From assembly GCF_004792655.1 (NCBI RefSeq), contig NZ_SRZC01000004.1:106937-170936 (forward strand): a DNA stretch of 64,000 nucleotides. The letters run 5' to 3'. The notes beneath the pieces are model-generated. The model was not told where the DNA came from. It made no database searches and worked only from the letters and a program-made list of their open reading frames with translations. This DNA is from Palleniella muris. Lineage in GTDB: Bacteria; Bacteroidota; Bacteroidia; Bacteroidales; Bacteroidaceae. Below, piece by piece: positions 55,476 to 64,000 of the stretch; position 1 is the first letter of the stretch, and the number at the start of each line of letters is the position of its first letter. The translations under genes were made by a program, and so were the position numbers.

Positions 55476-57314
55476 ATGAAAAGAAAAGGCTTGTTACTTG
55501 TAGTGCTTGGCATAGTGTCATTGCTTGCCACTGCAAAACGGAAGGTGGTTGTTTATCCCGACTTCGGGCTTGCGCCAACAGCCGCGCACACCATTGACAG
55601 TATTGTGCTGAGTGACAAAGAGACAGTGCTCTATTGCACTTTAAGGATGTACGGCAAGGGTTCTCGAAACTGGCGTTCACAATCCCTGCCACTGTACATC
55701 CGGGCTCAGGGGAAGGTTTATGAGCTTGTGAAATATGACGGGTTTGTGCCGGACAAGCATTATCGCCATGATGACGCTCCCGACGGCTTGCACTACTCTT
55801 TGACTTTCCCACCTATTCCGAAGAACACAAAGACCATAGACTTCTTTGGCGAGAGCGGTGACAACAAGTCATGGCCGATTTTCGACCTGCGCCTTGACGG
55901 AAAGAGGAATCCGCATGTTGACCTTGTTCATGAGGCTGTGCGCAAGGAAGCCGAGACTGTCGTTGATGACAAGCAACCGTTGGAAACGCCCGTGTGGACG
56001 GCCGATTCGGCGACGGTCAACATCAGGCATTACGGCTACCGCAAAGAATTGGGCAGCAATGTGACGGTAAGTTTGGTGGACATTCTTTCGGGGAAGTTGT
56101 GTAGTGTGAAAAAAACATTGAGTGATGACGGCTGTGCCACATTTCAAGTGCCGGTGCGGACAAGCAAGGCTGTTGTTTCCGTCTATTCTTTCTACTATCG
56201 CGGGTCGATGATAGTGTCGGCAGGAGAAGAGTCAACCTTCCATATTGACATGAACAAGCGTGGGCATATCCGCAGCAATGTTGCTGTCCACCGGTGGGAG
56301 GACGGTCGCTATACATGGTGTACGGGTGCCAATGCCGAACTGAACAATCTTCTGTTGCCACAAAAGTCTGCCAAGGTTTTGGCGGAAACTCCGCTGACAA
56401 CAAAGCAGCAAGAATATTTTACATTGATGGATGAGGCTGACGAGGCTGCGGCATTTTTTACGGAGACGGCAAGGACTGCGCGTCAGATACCGTTCCGCCG
56501 TATGGCTGAGCTTCCGATAAGTGACTCGCGGCTGTTGTATTTCAACAGACCACTGCGAAGGATAGCTCAATACGGAACAGTGATTGCCACAAATGGAAAT
56601 CCCATGTCTGATGCTTTGGAACAGATAAAGTCCGGAACTTTCCTTGACAAATTACGCAATGCCACATGGCATGATAGTGGACCTGTTGTTGACTTGATGA
56701 TGCTGTATGTTTATCAGGAACTTATCAATCAAGGGCACGTGCTGACGGAAGCCGATTTGTCCCCATTGAAGGAGCGTGCCAATCGTGTCCTTTATGATTA
56801 TCTGTTGGATTATAAGCGACAGTTGGAAAAAATGAGAGAATCATACCGCACCAATGCTGCCAATCGCCACTACAATGTGCCAAACGTAAAGACGCAGAGT
56901 AGGGTGGATGCCGTACTGCGTCAGCATGAAGGGAAAAACGTCGTGCTTTGCTTCATTCCTGCCAACATCACTTCTATAAAGATGTTCAGCAAGATGAATG
57001 ATTTCATTGCCAAGATGAAAGCCGGTGGCACAGAGTTTTGCCTTTTCCCAATCGGTGATATGGACAAGAAACGTTGGCTGTCACATACAAGCTGCATCGG
57101 CGCAAACTGCTATTGGCTGTCATTCAGCTCTGCTTTGTCTTTCTTGGCAGAACTGACAGGCAGTGATGATTGTCCGCCCCTTGAATTCCTGTTTGTCAGC
57201 AAGGATGGCAAGCATGCCGAGACATGGTCGGAAACTTTGGGCAAGCATCATGTTGTGAATAGAGACTTTGAAGATATGTTGAAAACCTATGTACAGAACT
57301 GCATAGATAAATAA
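55476..57314 (+). CDS. Secreted protein with a degenerate thioredoxin-like C-terminus
   Basis: 612 residues with a signal peptide (MKRKGLLLVVLGIVSLLATA). The N-terminal 270 residues look like beta-sandwich domains and the middle is helical. The last 130 residues (VVLCFIPANITSIKMFSKMNDFI onward, ending in PPLEFLFVSKDGKHAE) follow the pattern of thioredoxin-fold proteins, but the CxxC position is NITS, so no redox activity is expected. I do not recognise the whole protein. It lies 12 bases after the anti-sigma gene and 17 before the barrel gene. Confidence 0.65.
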   Translation: MKRKGLLLVVLGIVSLLATAKRKVVVYPDFGLAPTAAHTIDSIVLSDKETVLYCTLRMYGKGSRNWRSQSLPLYIRAQGKVYELVKYDGFVPDKHYRHDDAPDGLHYSLTFPPIPKNTKTIDFFGESGDNKSWPIFDLRLDGKRNPHVDLVHEAVRKEAETVVDDKQPLETPVWTADSATVNIRHYGYRKELGSNVTVSLVDILSGKLCSVKKTLSDDGCATFQVPVRTSKAVVSVYSFYYRGSMIVSAGEESTFHIDMNKRGHIRSNVAVHRWEDGRYTWCTGANAELNNLLLPQKSAKVLAETPLTTKQQEYFTLMDEADEAAAFFTETARTARQIPFRRMAELPISDSRLLYFNRPLRRIAQYGTVIATNGNPMSDALEQIKSGTFLDKLRNATWHDSGPVVDLMMLYVYQELINQGHVLTEADLSPLKERANRVLYDYLLDYKRQLEKMRESYRTNAANRHYNVPNVKTQSRVDAVLRQHEGKNVVLCFIPANITSIKMFSKMNDFIAKMKAGGTEFCLFPIGDMDKKRWLSHTSCIGANCYWLSFSSALSFLAELTGSDDCPPLEFLFVSKDGKHAETWSETLGKHHVVNRDFEDMLKTYVQNCIDK

Positions 57315-57331
57315 CAAATACCATTAACACC

Positions 57332-60190
57332 ATGAAAATTAAGATATTGGCGGCAATGATTGCATTGTCGCTGGCTACAGCCGTGTCCTTTTCCCAAACA
57401 CAAACGAGTCAAAGCAAGGGAGGCAAGACGCAGGCAAGCGAAGCGAAATCCTCCCAACAAAAGGAGAAAAAGGAGCGCACAGTGTATGTCAGCGGAAATC
57501 TCTACGACTCTTTTCTTCACACTCCTTTGAAGGCACGGGTGTATTTGATGAACGAGGATTCGGTTGTGACCGATTCCATGAAAACCGTTATAAACTCTTA
57601 TGTCAAGACAAGTCGTTTCCATTTTCAGGTTCCACAACGTGCTGCACGGTTTATTGTGAAGGCTGTTTGCGAGGGCTACGAGGATGGGTATATAAGCTAT
57701 GACTTGAAGCCTATGCGCAGGAAAGAGGGTTACTTGTTGCCCGACATCCCAATGAAACGCCGTCGGCAGGATGACATCTATAAGGATGTGGAACTGGGCG
57801 ATGTGGTGGTGCATGGCACACGCATACAGATGGCATACCGTGGCGACACGATTGTGTATGATGCCGCAGCGTTCAATCTGCCTGAGGGTTCTATGCTCGA
57901 CGGACTGGTGAGACTGATGCCCGGAGCTGAGTTGAAAGACAATGGCGACATATATGTCAATGGGCGTAAGGTTGATTATCTGACGCTCAATGGCAAGGAT
58001 TTCTTCAAGGGAAAGAACAACATAATGCTCGAAAACCTGCCTTATTTCACTGTAAAGGAGGTGAAGGTTTACGATAAAAGCACGGAGACGAGTGAGCTTA
58101 TGGGGCGTGATGTGGAGCAGAAGGACTATGTGATGGATGTGGAGCTGAAGCGGGAATATGCCATGGGATATATTGTGAACACTGAAGCGGGAGCCGGCAG
58201 CAATGACCGTTGGATGGCACGCTTGTTCGGATTGTACTATGGTGACAAGTTGCGTGTGAGCACTTTCTTCAATGCCAACAATGTGAACGAGAACAGGAAG
58301 CTGGGGCAGGAGGGTGAATGGAGTCCTAAGAAACTGTCGCGCGGACAGCTTACAACGAAACAGGCGGGCGTCAATGCTGAATACAGCGATGCAAAACTTA
58401 GTCTCAAAGAGACATTCGATGCCTCTGTGGACTGGAGCGGCACACGCACAGAGCAACGCAGTGTCTCGCAAACTTTCTCCACCGGTGGTGACATCATGCG
58501 CCGCAGCGAGTATTTGAGCAAGGACGATGATTTCTCACTGAGTATGAGAAATATGCTCAGAAATCAGAAGTTAGGGATACATTCAGGTGTGAATCTTTAC
58601 TACTCCAACACTAAAACCATGGGCATGTCAGCCGACTCTACATTCAATGACTGGCTGATGAATAGTAATATAAACCGGACGATGAGGCGGTACAAGAATT
58701 TCCGTGCCAACGCCTATATCTCGTGGTATAAGCCATTGAACACAGGTGATGCCGTCATGTTTTCTGCGACGGCGTCATACGGTAGCAGCAAGCCATACGA
58801 GTCGTTCCGCATAGACCGTACCGTTTATGAGACAACTGGCGACATCGACCTGCGTCGCCGTTATACCGACAGCCATAGCATGAACTATTCTTATACGCTC
58901 TCGGCAGGATACCGATATGTCTTACCAAAGGTGTTTGACATCGAACTGCGTACCGGCTACTGTCAGGAATTCCGTAGTGCAGCCAATGGCAACTACCGTT
59001 TTGACCGCTTTGACAATGAACTGCCGGAGCAACTTGGTTGGTTGCCGTCAACACGTGACTCCATGATGATGGCACTTGATGCCGATAACTCTTATTTCCA
59101 TTCCACACTTAATCGGTACATGAAAAATGAACTGGCTATCATTCGTTCAACGAAGAAAGGGTTTTTGTATTTCATCCTTCCATTGTCAACAGGGCGTGAA
59201 CGCATGATATACAGTGGTACCGGACTTGACACCATAGCACGCCGCACATCACTGAAGTTAAATCCTTCGTTTCAGTATAGTACATCAGGCAAAAACCAGT
59301 TCCGCTTTGTTTATTATGGTAATTTGTCGCAGCCGAGTTTCTACAGCCTGATGCCGAGGGAAGATACTAATAATCCTTTGTACCGCAGGATTTCCAACCC
59401 TGACCTGAAGTCTGAGTTCCGCCACAAGCTTGAGGTAAGGAAAACAGTGAAATGTGACTCCATAGGCATGAGCTACTGGATTAACCTTGATGCCCAATTG
59501 GTGCAGAATGCCCGAGGCACACGTACCGCTTATAGCTCCGCAACGGGAGCTTATACTTATCGTGACGACAATGTGAATGGCAACTGGAACGCCAAATTGC
59601 GCTATGGCATGGACGGAACGTTCGACAAGAAGCGCCGGCTACGATACACTCTCAATACGACCGTGGCGTACGAACATTGCGTTGACTTTGACATTGCTTA
59701 CGACTCAGAGGCATCGGCGCTCAGCAAGGTGAATACCGTAAATCTTGGTCTCGGAGGTGGTTTGAAGTACAAGATAGACAAGCTCACCGTAGGGATCAAT
59801 GGAAAGATTGATTCCCGTTTCAGCCGCAGTGACCGCGAGAACTTCAATGCACTCAATGTGTATGATTTCCGATATGGTACGAATCTGCAATATCTCATTC
59901 CATGGGTGAAACTCGACATTGCCACAGACATCAATATGTTCAGTCGCCGTGGCTACGATTCAGGCGAGATGAACACCAGCGACCTTGTGTGGAACGCCCA
60001 ATTGGCTCACACATTTATGAAAGGCAGAGTCACGGCGAAGGTCATGGCGTATGACATCCTTCACCAGCTGTCAAACAAACGTTATTCTGTTAATGCTCAG
60101 GGACGTACGGAAACATGGTATAACACAGTGCCGCGCTACGTTATGTTCAGCATGACATACAAACTGCATGTGAAGCCATGTAAGAGATAA
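57332..60190 (+). CDS. Outer-membrane beta-barrel protein (TonB-dependent receptor-like)
   Basis: 952 residues with a signal peptide ending near VSFSQ. A carboxypeptidase-regulatory-like beta domain (about 50-135) is followed by a plug-like region (VELGDVVVHGTRIQMAYRGDTIVYDAAAFN, then LVRLMPGAELKDNGDIYVNGRKV), and then a barrel of about 700 residues ending in an aromatic-rich strand. No TonB box is evident, so it may belong to the Bacteroidetes outer-membrane barrel family that resembles receptors but lacks clear TonB coupling. As the last gene of an ECF sigma operon it could be the sensor or the target of the signal. Confidence 0.8.
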   Translation: MKIKILAAMIALSLATAVSFSQTQTSQSKGGKTQASEAKSSQQKEKKERTVYVSGNLYDSFLHTPLKARVYLMNEDSVVTDSMKTVINSYVKTSRFHFQVPQRAARFIVKAVCEGYEDGYISYDLKPMRRKEGYLLPDIPMKRRRQDDIYKDVELGDVVVHGTRIQMAYRGDTIVYDAAAFNLPEGSMLDGLVRLMPGAELKDNGDIYVNGRKVDYLTLNGKDFFKGKNNIMLENLPYFTVKEVKVYDKSTETSELMGRDVEQKDYVMDVELKREYAMGYIVNTEAGAGSNDRWMARLFGLYYGDKLRVSTFFNANNVNENRKLGQEGEWSPKKLSRGQLTTKQAGVNAEYSDAKLSLKETFDASVDWSGTRTEQRSVSQTFSTGGDIMRRSEYLSKDDDFSLSMRNMLRNQKLGIHSGVNLYYSNTKTMGMSADSTFNDWLMNSNINRTMRRYKNFRANAYISWYKPLNTGDAVMFSATASYGSSKPYESFRIDRTVYETTGDIDLRRRYTDSHSMNYSYTLSAGYRYVLPKVFDIELRTGYCQEFRSAANGNYRFDRFDNELPEQLGWLPSTRDSMMMALDADNSYFHSTLNRYMKNELAIIRSTKKGFLYFILPLSTGRERMIYSGTGLDTIARRTSLKLNPSFQYSTSGKNQFRFVYYGNLSQPSFYSLMPREDTNNPLYRRISNPDLKSEFRHKLEVRKTVKCDSIGMSYWINLDAQLVQNARGTRTAYSSATGAYTYRDDNVNGNWNAKLRYGMDGTFDKKRRLRYTLNTTVAYEHCVDFDIAYDSEASALSKVNTVNLGLGGGLKYKIDKLTVGINGKIDSRFSRSDRENFNALNVYDFRYGTNLQYLIPWVKLDIATDINMFSRRGYDSGEMNTSDLVWNAQLAHTFMKGRVTAKVMAYDILHQLSNKRYSVNAQGRTETWYNTVPRYVMFSMTYKLHVKPCKR

Positions 60191-60234
60191 TCACCCCGGG
60201 GAATCAGATGTTCCCCAGGGTGATTATCTCTTAC
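60180..60234. terminator. Shared bidirectional terminator overlapping two stop codons
   Basis: A 24-bp stem with one mismatch (60180-60203 with 60211-60234, 7-base loop). The barrel gene's stop codon (60188-60190) and the QueD-like gene's stop (60231-60233) both lie inside it, so it can serve both convergent genes. Confidence 0.85.
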
Positions 60235-60803
60235 GTGGCTTGTTTCTTATATCCGCATTTAGGGCATACACCATTTTCATCGAGTGCTATGCCGCAGAGC
60301 GGGCAACGGTCAATACAGTTATTTGCAGTATAGTCCTCTGATCCTGCATTGTCACCGCTGGTGAATGTCAGTTTTACGATGTTCAGCTTGTCTTTCAGCA
60401 GCTCATGGACAATCTTTATCATCCCCTCTACGGTCATCGTTTCCTTTGTCACCACCAGTCGGCAGTCAGGATACGCCTTTGCAAGTTCGGTGTCGAAGGC
60501 TTCTCCCTTCATCGTGTTTTGTGGGTGACCGTCCTTAATTCCTTGTTTCTCATAGACGTCAAGGATTGCTGGAAGCAGTGGGTCGTCTTGGCGAAGAATC
60601 AGTGCATGGTCGAAGTTCTTTATGACATCCCACGCTGTTTTCTTGATTTCATTGCATGGGAAAACCATATTTACACCTTTGTTGACAGAATCTTCCACCT
60701 CAATCGTGAGAGTGCCTGTATGACCGTGAAGATACTGCGCTTCTCCTTTGAATCCATAGAAACGGTGAGCGTACTGGATGTCGAATGTAGTAATGCTTCT
60801 CAT
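60231..60803 (-). CDS. QueD/PTPS-like protein with C-terminal zinc ribbon
   Basis: 190 residues. The first 160 follow 6-carboxytetrahydropterin synthase (QueD): AHRFYGF and YLHGHTG supply the zinc-binding histidines and FDHALIL the Asp-His pair. The catalytic cysteine that lies just before LHGH in E. coli QueD (KCGRLHGH) is missing; here the residues are KGEAQYLHGH. A zinc ribbon, CPLCG...CPKCG, is added at the C-terminus. It may be a queuosine-pathway paralogue or have another reaction. No other que gene is nearby. Confidence 0.8.
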   Translation of the reverse strand: MRSITTFDIQYAHRFYGFKGEAQYLHGHTGTLTIEVEDSVNKGVNMVFPCNEIKKTAWDVIKNFDHALILRQDDPLLPAILDVYEKQGIKDGHPQNTMKGEAFDTELAKAYPDCRLVVTKETMTVEGMIKIVHELLKDKLNIVKLTFTSGDNAGSEDYTANNCIDRCPLCGIALDENGVCPKCGYKKQAT

Positions 60804-60856
60804 AATCCTGAAAATTTTAATAGTGAATAATTACGTTACTTGTCATTTGACGGTTG

Positions 60857-60864
60857 CAAAGATA
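60857..60864 (-). promoter_or_regulatory. -7 box of the QueD-like gene
   Basis: The minus strand reads TATCTTTG, 54 bases before the start. The rest of the 358-base gap to rpsA holds only the rpsA terminator. Confidence 0.5.
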
Positions 60865-61039
60865 TGCAGTATTTTTGGAATATGCAAATGATCTTTACGG
60901 TAATTAACTATATATCATGAGGTTGCAGAAATAATTCAGATGTTTTTTTTATTGTTTGTTTTTGTTTGCTTCTGATTGCGGAGGGTCGTCTCTATTGCTG
61001 ATATAATAGATGTTGCTTATATAAATAATAGATGTGTAA

Positions 61040-61073
61040 CAAAAAATCCCACTTGTCGTGAAACAAGTGGGAT
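61040..61073 (-). terminator. Terminator of rpsA
   Basis: A perfect 10-bp stem (ATCCCACTTG, 61046-61055 with 61064-61073) followed on the minus strand by a T-run, about 90 bases after the rpsA stop. Confidence 0.8.
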
Positions 61074-61161
61074 TGAATATCTTTTTGATTGGTTTCCTTG
61101 CTATGCTTTTTCCGCAATTAGCGGTTGGGTGCATAGTCATGAAACTTTCTCAAAGACCGGA

Positions 61162-62934
61162 TTATTTGCCCTCCATCTGTGCCTTGAGCTGTGCGAGAGC
61201 GTCAAGGTCGCCGAGAGTTGTTGCTGCTGCAACGTTGTTGATAGCAATTGTCTCCTCCTTTTTTGCACGTGGAGCACGTGGAGCGCGCTTCTTAGGCTCA
61301 TCAGCACCCTCCTCGAATGTACGAGAGTGGCTGAGGATGATGCGCTTAGACTCTTTAACGAACTCGATAACCTTGAACTCGAGCTCCTCGCCCTTCTGTG
61401 CCTGAGTGCCATCCTGCTTCTGGAGGTGCTTAGGAGTAGCGAAGCCTTCACCGCCCTCGTTGAGAGTGATGACAGCTCCCTTGTCCATCATTTCGGTAAT
61501 CTTACCTGTATGAACGCTTCCAGGAGTGTAAAGTGTCTCGTATGTATCCCAAGGATTGTCCTCAAGCTGCTTGTGACCGAGAGAGAGACGACGGTTCTCC
61601 TTGTCAATCTCAAGAACTACAACCTCGATAGGCTCACCAACCTTTGTGAACTCAGATGGGTGCTTAACCTTCTTTGTCCAAGAGAGGTCAGAGATGTGGA
61701 TGAGTCCGTCAACACCTTCCTCGAGCTCAACGAAGATGCCGAAGTTAGTGAAATTGCGAACCTTGGCTGTGTGCTTAGAGCCTTCCGGATACTTGGTTGT
61801 GATAGCCTCCCATGGATCTTCCTTAAGCTGCTTTGTGCCGAGAGACATCTTGCGCTCGTTGCGGTCGAGAGTGAGGACAACAGCCTCTACCTCGTCGCCC
61901 ACCTTCATGAAGTCCTGAGCAGAACGGAGGTGCTGGCTCCAAGACATCTCAGAAACGTGGATAAGTCCCTCTACGCCAGGAGCAATCTCAACGAATGCGC
62001 CGTAGTCAGCGAGAACGACAACCTTACCCTTAACGTGGTCACCCACCTTGAGGTTCTCGTCAAGAGCGTCCCATGGATGTGGAGTGAGCTGCTTGAGACC
62101 GAGAGCGATGCGCTTCTTCTCGTTGTCGAAATCGATGATAACGACATTAATCTTCTGGTCAAGCTCAACAACCTCGTGTGGGTTGCTTACGCGACCCCAA
62201 GAGAGGTCTGTGATATGGATGAGTCCGTCAACACCGCCGAGGTCAACGAATACACCGTAAGAAGTGATGTTCTTAACAGTTCCTTCGAGTACCTGACCCT
62301 TCTCGAGCTTGGAGATGATCTCCTGCTTCTGCTGCTCAAGCTCTGCCTCGATGAGTGCCTTGTGTGAAACAACAACGTTCTTGAATTCCTGGTTGATTTT
62401 GATAACCTTGAACTCCATTGTCTTTCCTACGAATACATCGTAGTCGCGGATAGGATGAACGTCAATCTGTGAGCCAGGGAGGAATGCCTCGATGCCGAAT
62501 ACATCGACAATCATACCACCCTTAGTGCGGCACTTAACGTAGCCGTTGACAACCTCTTCTGACTCAAGAGCAGCATTTACGCGATCCCAAGACTTTGTGA
62601 GGCGTGCCTTCTTGTGAGAAAGGATAAGCTGACCTTTCTTGTCTTCCTGATTCTCAACGTAAACTTCTACTACGTCGCCAATCTTCAGGTCTGGATTGTA
62701 GCGGAACTCGGAAGCCGGAATGATACCGTCGCTCTTGTAGCCGATGTTTACGATAACCTCTTTCTTGTCTGCAGAGATTACTGTTCCTTCTACAACCTGA
62801 TGCTCAGAAACCTTGTTAAGGGTCTCGTCATAAGCTTTTGCAAGGTCTTCCTTGCTTGCTTCTACACTGCTGCCATTCTCGAACTCTTCCCAATTGAAGT
62901 CGTCAAGTGGCTGCACATTTTTAAAGTTAGACAT
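61162..62934 (-). CDS. rpsA: 30S ribosomal protein S1
   Basis: 590 residues with six S1 RNA-binding domains in tandem, each with a GVFV(D/E)L-type strand (e.g. ITSYGVFVDLGGVDGLIH, NFGIFVELEEGVDGLIH). The fourth and fifth repeats are the most alike. S1 brings mRNA to the ribosome; in Bacteroidetes mRNAs with weak Shine-Dalgarno sequences this is important. The C-terminal tail is basic (KKRAPRAPRAKKEE). Long open frames on the other strand here are shadows. Confidence 0.96.
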   Translation of the reverse strand: MSNFKNVQPLDDFNWEEFENGSSVEASKEDLAKAYDETLNKVSEHQVVEGTVISADKKEVIVNIGYKSDGIIPASEFRYNPDLKIGDVVEVYVENQEDKKGQLILSHKKARLTKSWDRVNAALESEEVVNGYVKCRTKGGMIVDVFGIEAFLPGSQIDVHPIRDYDVFVGKTMEFKVIKINQEFKNVVVSHKALIEAELEQQKQEIISKLEKGQVLEGTVKNITSYGVFVDLGGVDGLIHITDLSWGRVSNPHEVVELDQKINVVIIDFDNEKKRIALGLKQLTPHPWDALDENLKVGDHVKGKVVVLADYGAFVEIAPGVEGLIHVSEMSWSQHLRSAQDFMKVGDEVEAVVLTLDRNERKMSLGTKQLKEDPWEAITTKYPEGSKHTAKVRNFTNFGIFVELEEGVDGLIHISDLSWTKKVKHPSEFTKVGEPIEVVVLEIDKENRRLSLGHKQLEDNPWDTYETLYTPGSVHTGKITEMMDKGAVITLNEGGEGFATPKHLQKQDGTQAQKGEELEFKVIEFVKESKRIILSHSRTFEEGADEPKKRAPRAPRAKKEETIAINNVAAATTLGDLDALAQLKAQMEGK

Positions 62935-63038
62935 GTGAATTGAAAATATAAATTAAATGAGTTAATAATCGGGACTTGTGCTCCTGCCTCATCGGCTTTG
63001 CGGCTTTCTGAACGGGCATAGTATCCCCTTACAGCGTA

Positions 63039-63046
63039 CAAAGGTA
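63039..63046 (-). promoter_or_regulatory. -7 box of rpsA
   Basis: The minus strand reads TACCTTTG, 104 bases before the rpsA start. The leader would be about 95 bases and might carry a control site, but none is evident. Confidence 0.55.
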
Positions 63047-63174
63047 CAATGAAAAACCGATATACGCAAATATTCTTGCAATAAATTACTGTTTGTCTTG
63101 AATAATTCTTATTTTTTTTGACTTATTATCTACTATTTTTTATTAGTAATCAAATTAGAGCAATGTTTTATGTC

Positions 63175-63216
63175 CCATCCCCCCGTATGCCAGAAAGTGG
63201 CATATGGGGGGGATGG
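63175..63216. repeat. GC-rich hairpin between rpsA and the lipoprotein gene
   Basis: CCATCCCCCCGTATGCCA pairs, with one bulged base, with 63198-63216 across a 5-base loop. It lies after the lipoprotein stop but lacks a T-tract, so it may be a weak terminator or another member of the palindrome type. Its CCCCCGTATG arm resembles the GTTACCCCCGCATG unit in array 1. Confidence 0.65.
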
Positions 63217-63285
63217 AAAGACCTATCTCTAATCTGACAGTGCATTATGCTAAGTGCATGACAACGATTAGATACTTGGCACAGG

Positions 63286-63783
63286 CTATTCTGAAATAGT
63301 GTACTTTCCTTTTGAGTCATTTGTAACCTTTACCGTAAACTGGGCATAAGGTTCGGACAGATAGGCTTCATGAAGATTTTTGTGAATCATAATGGTATAG
63401 TCGTCTTTCTCAAGCGCTCCAACTTCAAAATGGATGTCGTGGTCGCAGTAGCAATTTGCTGCGTTGCTGTTCTCTATCTCATGCACTCTGATAGTGTTCC
63501 CTTCTTTGGAGGTTTCCACCCAAATCTTGTCGGAACCACAATTGAACATACTGTTTACATGGTCAAAATAGATATGCATGCCACCGTCATCACCTTTCTT
63601 GACCTTATAGTTTACATACTCGCCACGCACATCATGATACATTGTGCCTTTAGCCTTAGCACCCTCCTTGCATCCAGTGTCAGTGAAGCCACTCAATGTG
63701 AAGACTGCGCTCTCACTGTTGAACGTATCCTTATTGCAACTAAAGAGCAGAATAGGGAACAATAGTAATAAAGTCTTTTTCAT
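63286..63783 (-). CDS. Small lipoprotein of unknown function
   Basis: 165 residues. The lipobox LLFSC ends the signal peptide. Four cysteines in the mature part (TGCKEG, FNCGSD, NCYCDHD) suggest disulfides or a metal site. No known domain is recognised. A fragment of another coding region lies 12 bases upstream. Confidence 0.65.
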   Translation of the reverse strand: MKKTLLLLFPILLFSCNKDTFNSESAVFTLSGFTDTGCKEGAKAKGTMYHDVRGEYVNYKVKKGDDGGMHIYFDHVNSMFNCGSDKIWVETSKEGNTIRVHEIENSNAANCYCDHDIHFEVGALEKDDYTIMIHKNLHEAYLSEPYAQFTVKVTNDSKGKYTISE

Positions 63784-63795
63784 AAGTTTCAGTCT

Positions 63796-63909
63796 TTATG
63801 GATTAATATGTAATTTTTGGGCAAAATCTCCTTCTCCATTACTAAGGGTTACAATATACGTGCCCTTACCCCAGCTTGCTGAATCTATAGAATAAGGCAA
63901 TGAAGTTGT
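63796..63909 (-). pseudogene. Fragment of a secreted protein's C-terminal domain
   Basis: A 37-codon frame with no start codon, preceded by a stop. WGKGTYIVTLSNGEGDFAQK resembles the C-terminal strands of Bacteroidetes secreted proteins (type A sorting domain or DUF3244-like). It looks like the tail end of a broken gene. Confidence 0.45.
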
Positions 63910-64000
63910 TTAAACTAATTGGATTTAAGACATTTTTTAACAAACATGACTATGAATGCCAGATAGTTCCACCCTTTCCAGCTATCCACAGTTGTGTCAA
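63900..64000 (+). CDS. Possible gene start at the right edge (partial)
   Basis: An open frame MKLFKLIGFKTFFNKHDYE runs off the window. AAGG in front of the ATG is a possible ribosome site. It overlaps the minus-strand fragment, and too little is visible to name it. Confidence 0.3.
   Translation, partial: MKLFKLIGFKTFFNKHDYECQIVPPFPAIHSCV

Noticed and set aside
57287..58471. 394-codon open frame on the minus strand
   Set aside because: Antisense to the barrel gene, rich in His, Cys and Leu as expected from reversed codons.
60976..62367. 463-codon open frame on the plus strand
   Set aside because: It lies entirely opposite rpsA, and its leucine/serine-rich sequence is what the complement of rpsA codons gives. 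No ribosome site or known domain.

Overview
The window looks like chromosomal DNA of a member of the Bacteroidales, most likely a Prevotella-type anaerobe. The signs are many Bacteroidetes-type -7 boxes (TAnnTTTG) in front of genes, an ATP synthase operon that begins with atpD and atpC, a PPi-dependent phosphofructokinase, a Vor/Kor-type ferredoxin oxidoreductase, TonB-type outer-membrane barrels and glycan-degrading enzymes. The genus is an inference; there is no rRNA or tRNA gene to settle it.

Layout. 0-7 kb, mostly minus strand: end of a thiE-like gene, ygiQ with a small overlapping gene, a ribbon-helix-helix orphan, a large secreted amidase-like protein and an acyltransferase. 7-13 kb, plus strand: pfp, then a tight chain of GH25 lysozyme, mtaB, a family 2 glycosyltransferase and a periplasmic-binding-like protein. 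13.2-20.6 kb: complete F1Fo ATP synthase operon (D-C-I-B-E-F-H-A-G). 20.9-25.6 kb: an AraC regulator facing an RND efflux operon whose pump gene has lost its middle. 26-30.6 kb: DUF1593 protein, divergent HxlR regulator and cupin, galE, trmO. 30.6-37 kb: GH127, a beta-helix protein (GH141-like) and GH78, a probable pectin (RG-II type) side-chain set, followed by an rRNA methyltransferase. 38.3-40.7 kb: an LTA-synthase-like protein split between two genes by an ATGA overlap, and a structured non-coding RNA with its own promoter and terminator. 41-45.4 kb: two small orphans and a vor operon interrupted by a palindrome array. 46-54 kb, minus strand: ridA with ilvA, a Na/Pi symporter-like protein, pgk, a TIGR02757 protein and uxaB. 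54.3-60.2 kb: an ECF sigma / anti-sigma-like / thioredoxin-like / outer-membrane barrel operon. 60-64 kb: a QueD-like protein, rpsA, a lipoprotein and fragments at the edge.

The most unusual content is non-coding. Four intergenic loci each carry exactly four tandem 22-bp units (88 bp) built on AAAGGTAACCTTT. Two other loci carry large mirror-symmetric arrays in which three short palindromes are followed by their inverted copies in reverse order; the two arrays share this architecture but not their sequences. A roughly 285-nt rod-shaped RNA lies upstream of the split LTA-synthase-like pair.

Metabolically the genes fit a saccharolytic anaerobe: pectin side-chain removal (GH127/GH141/GH78) and galacturonate catabolism (UxaB), glycolysis with a PPi-linked PFK and Pgk, ferredoxin-linked 2-oxoacid oxidation (Vor), and a probably proton-coupled ATP synthase.
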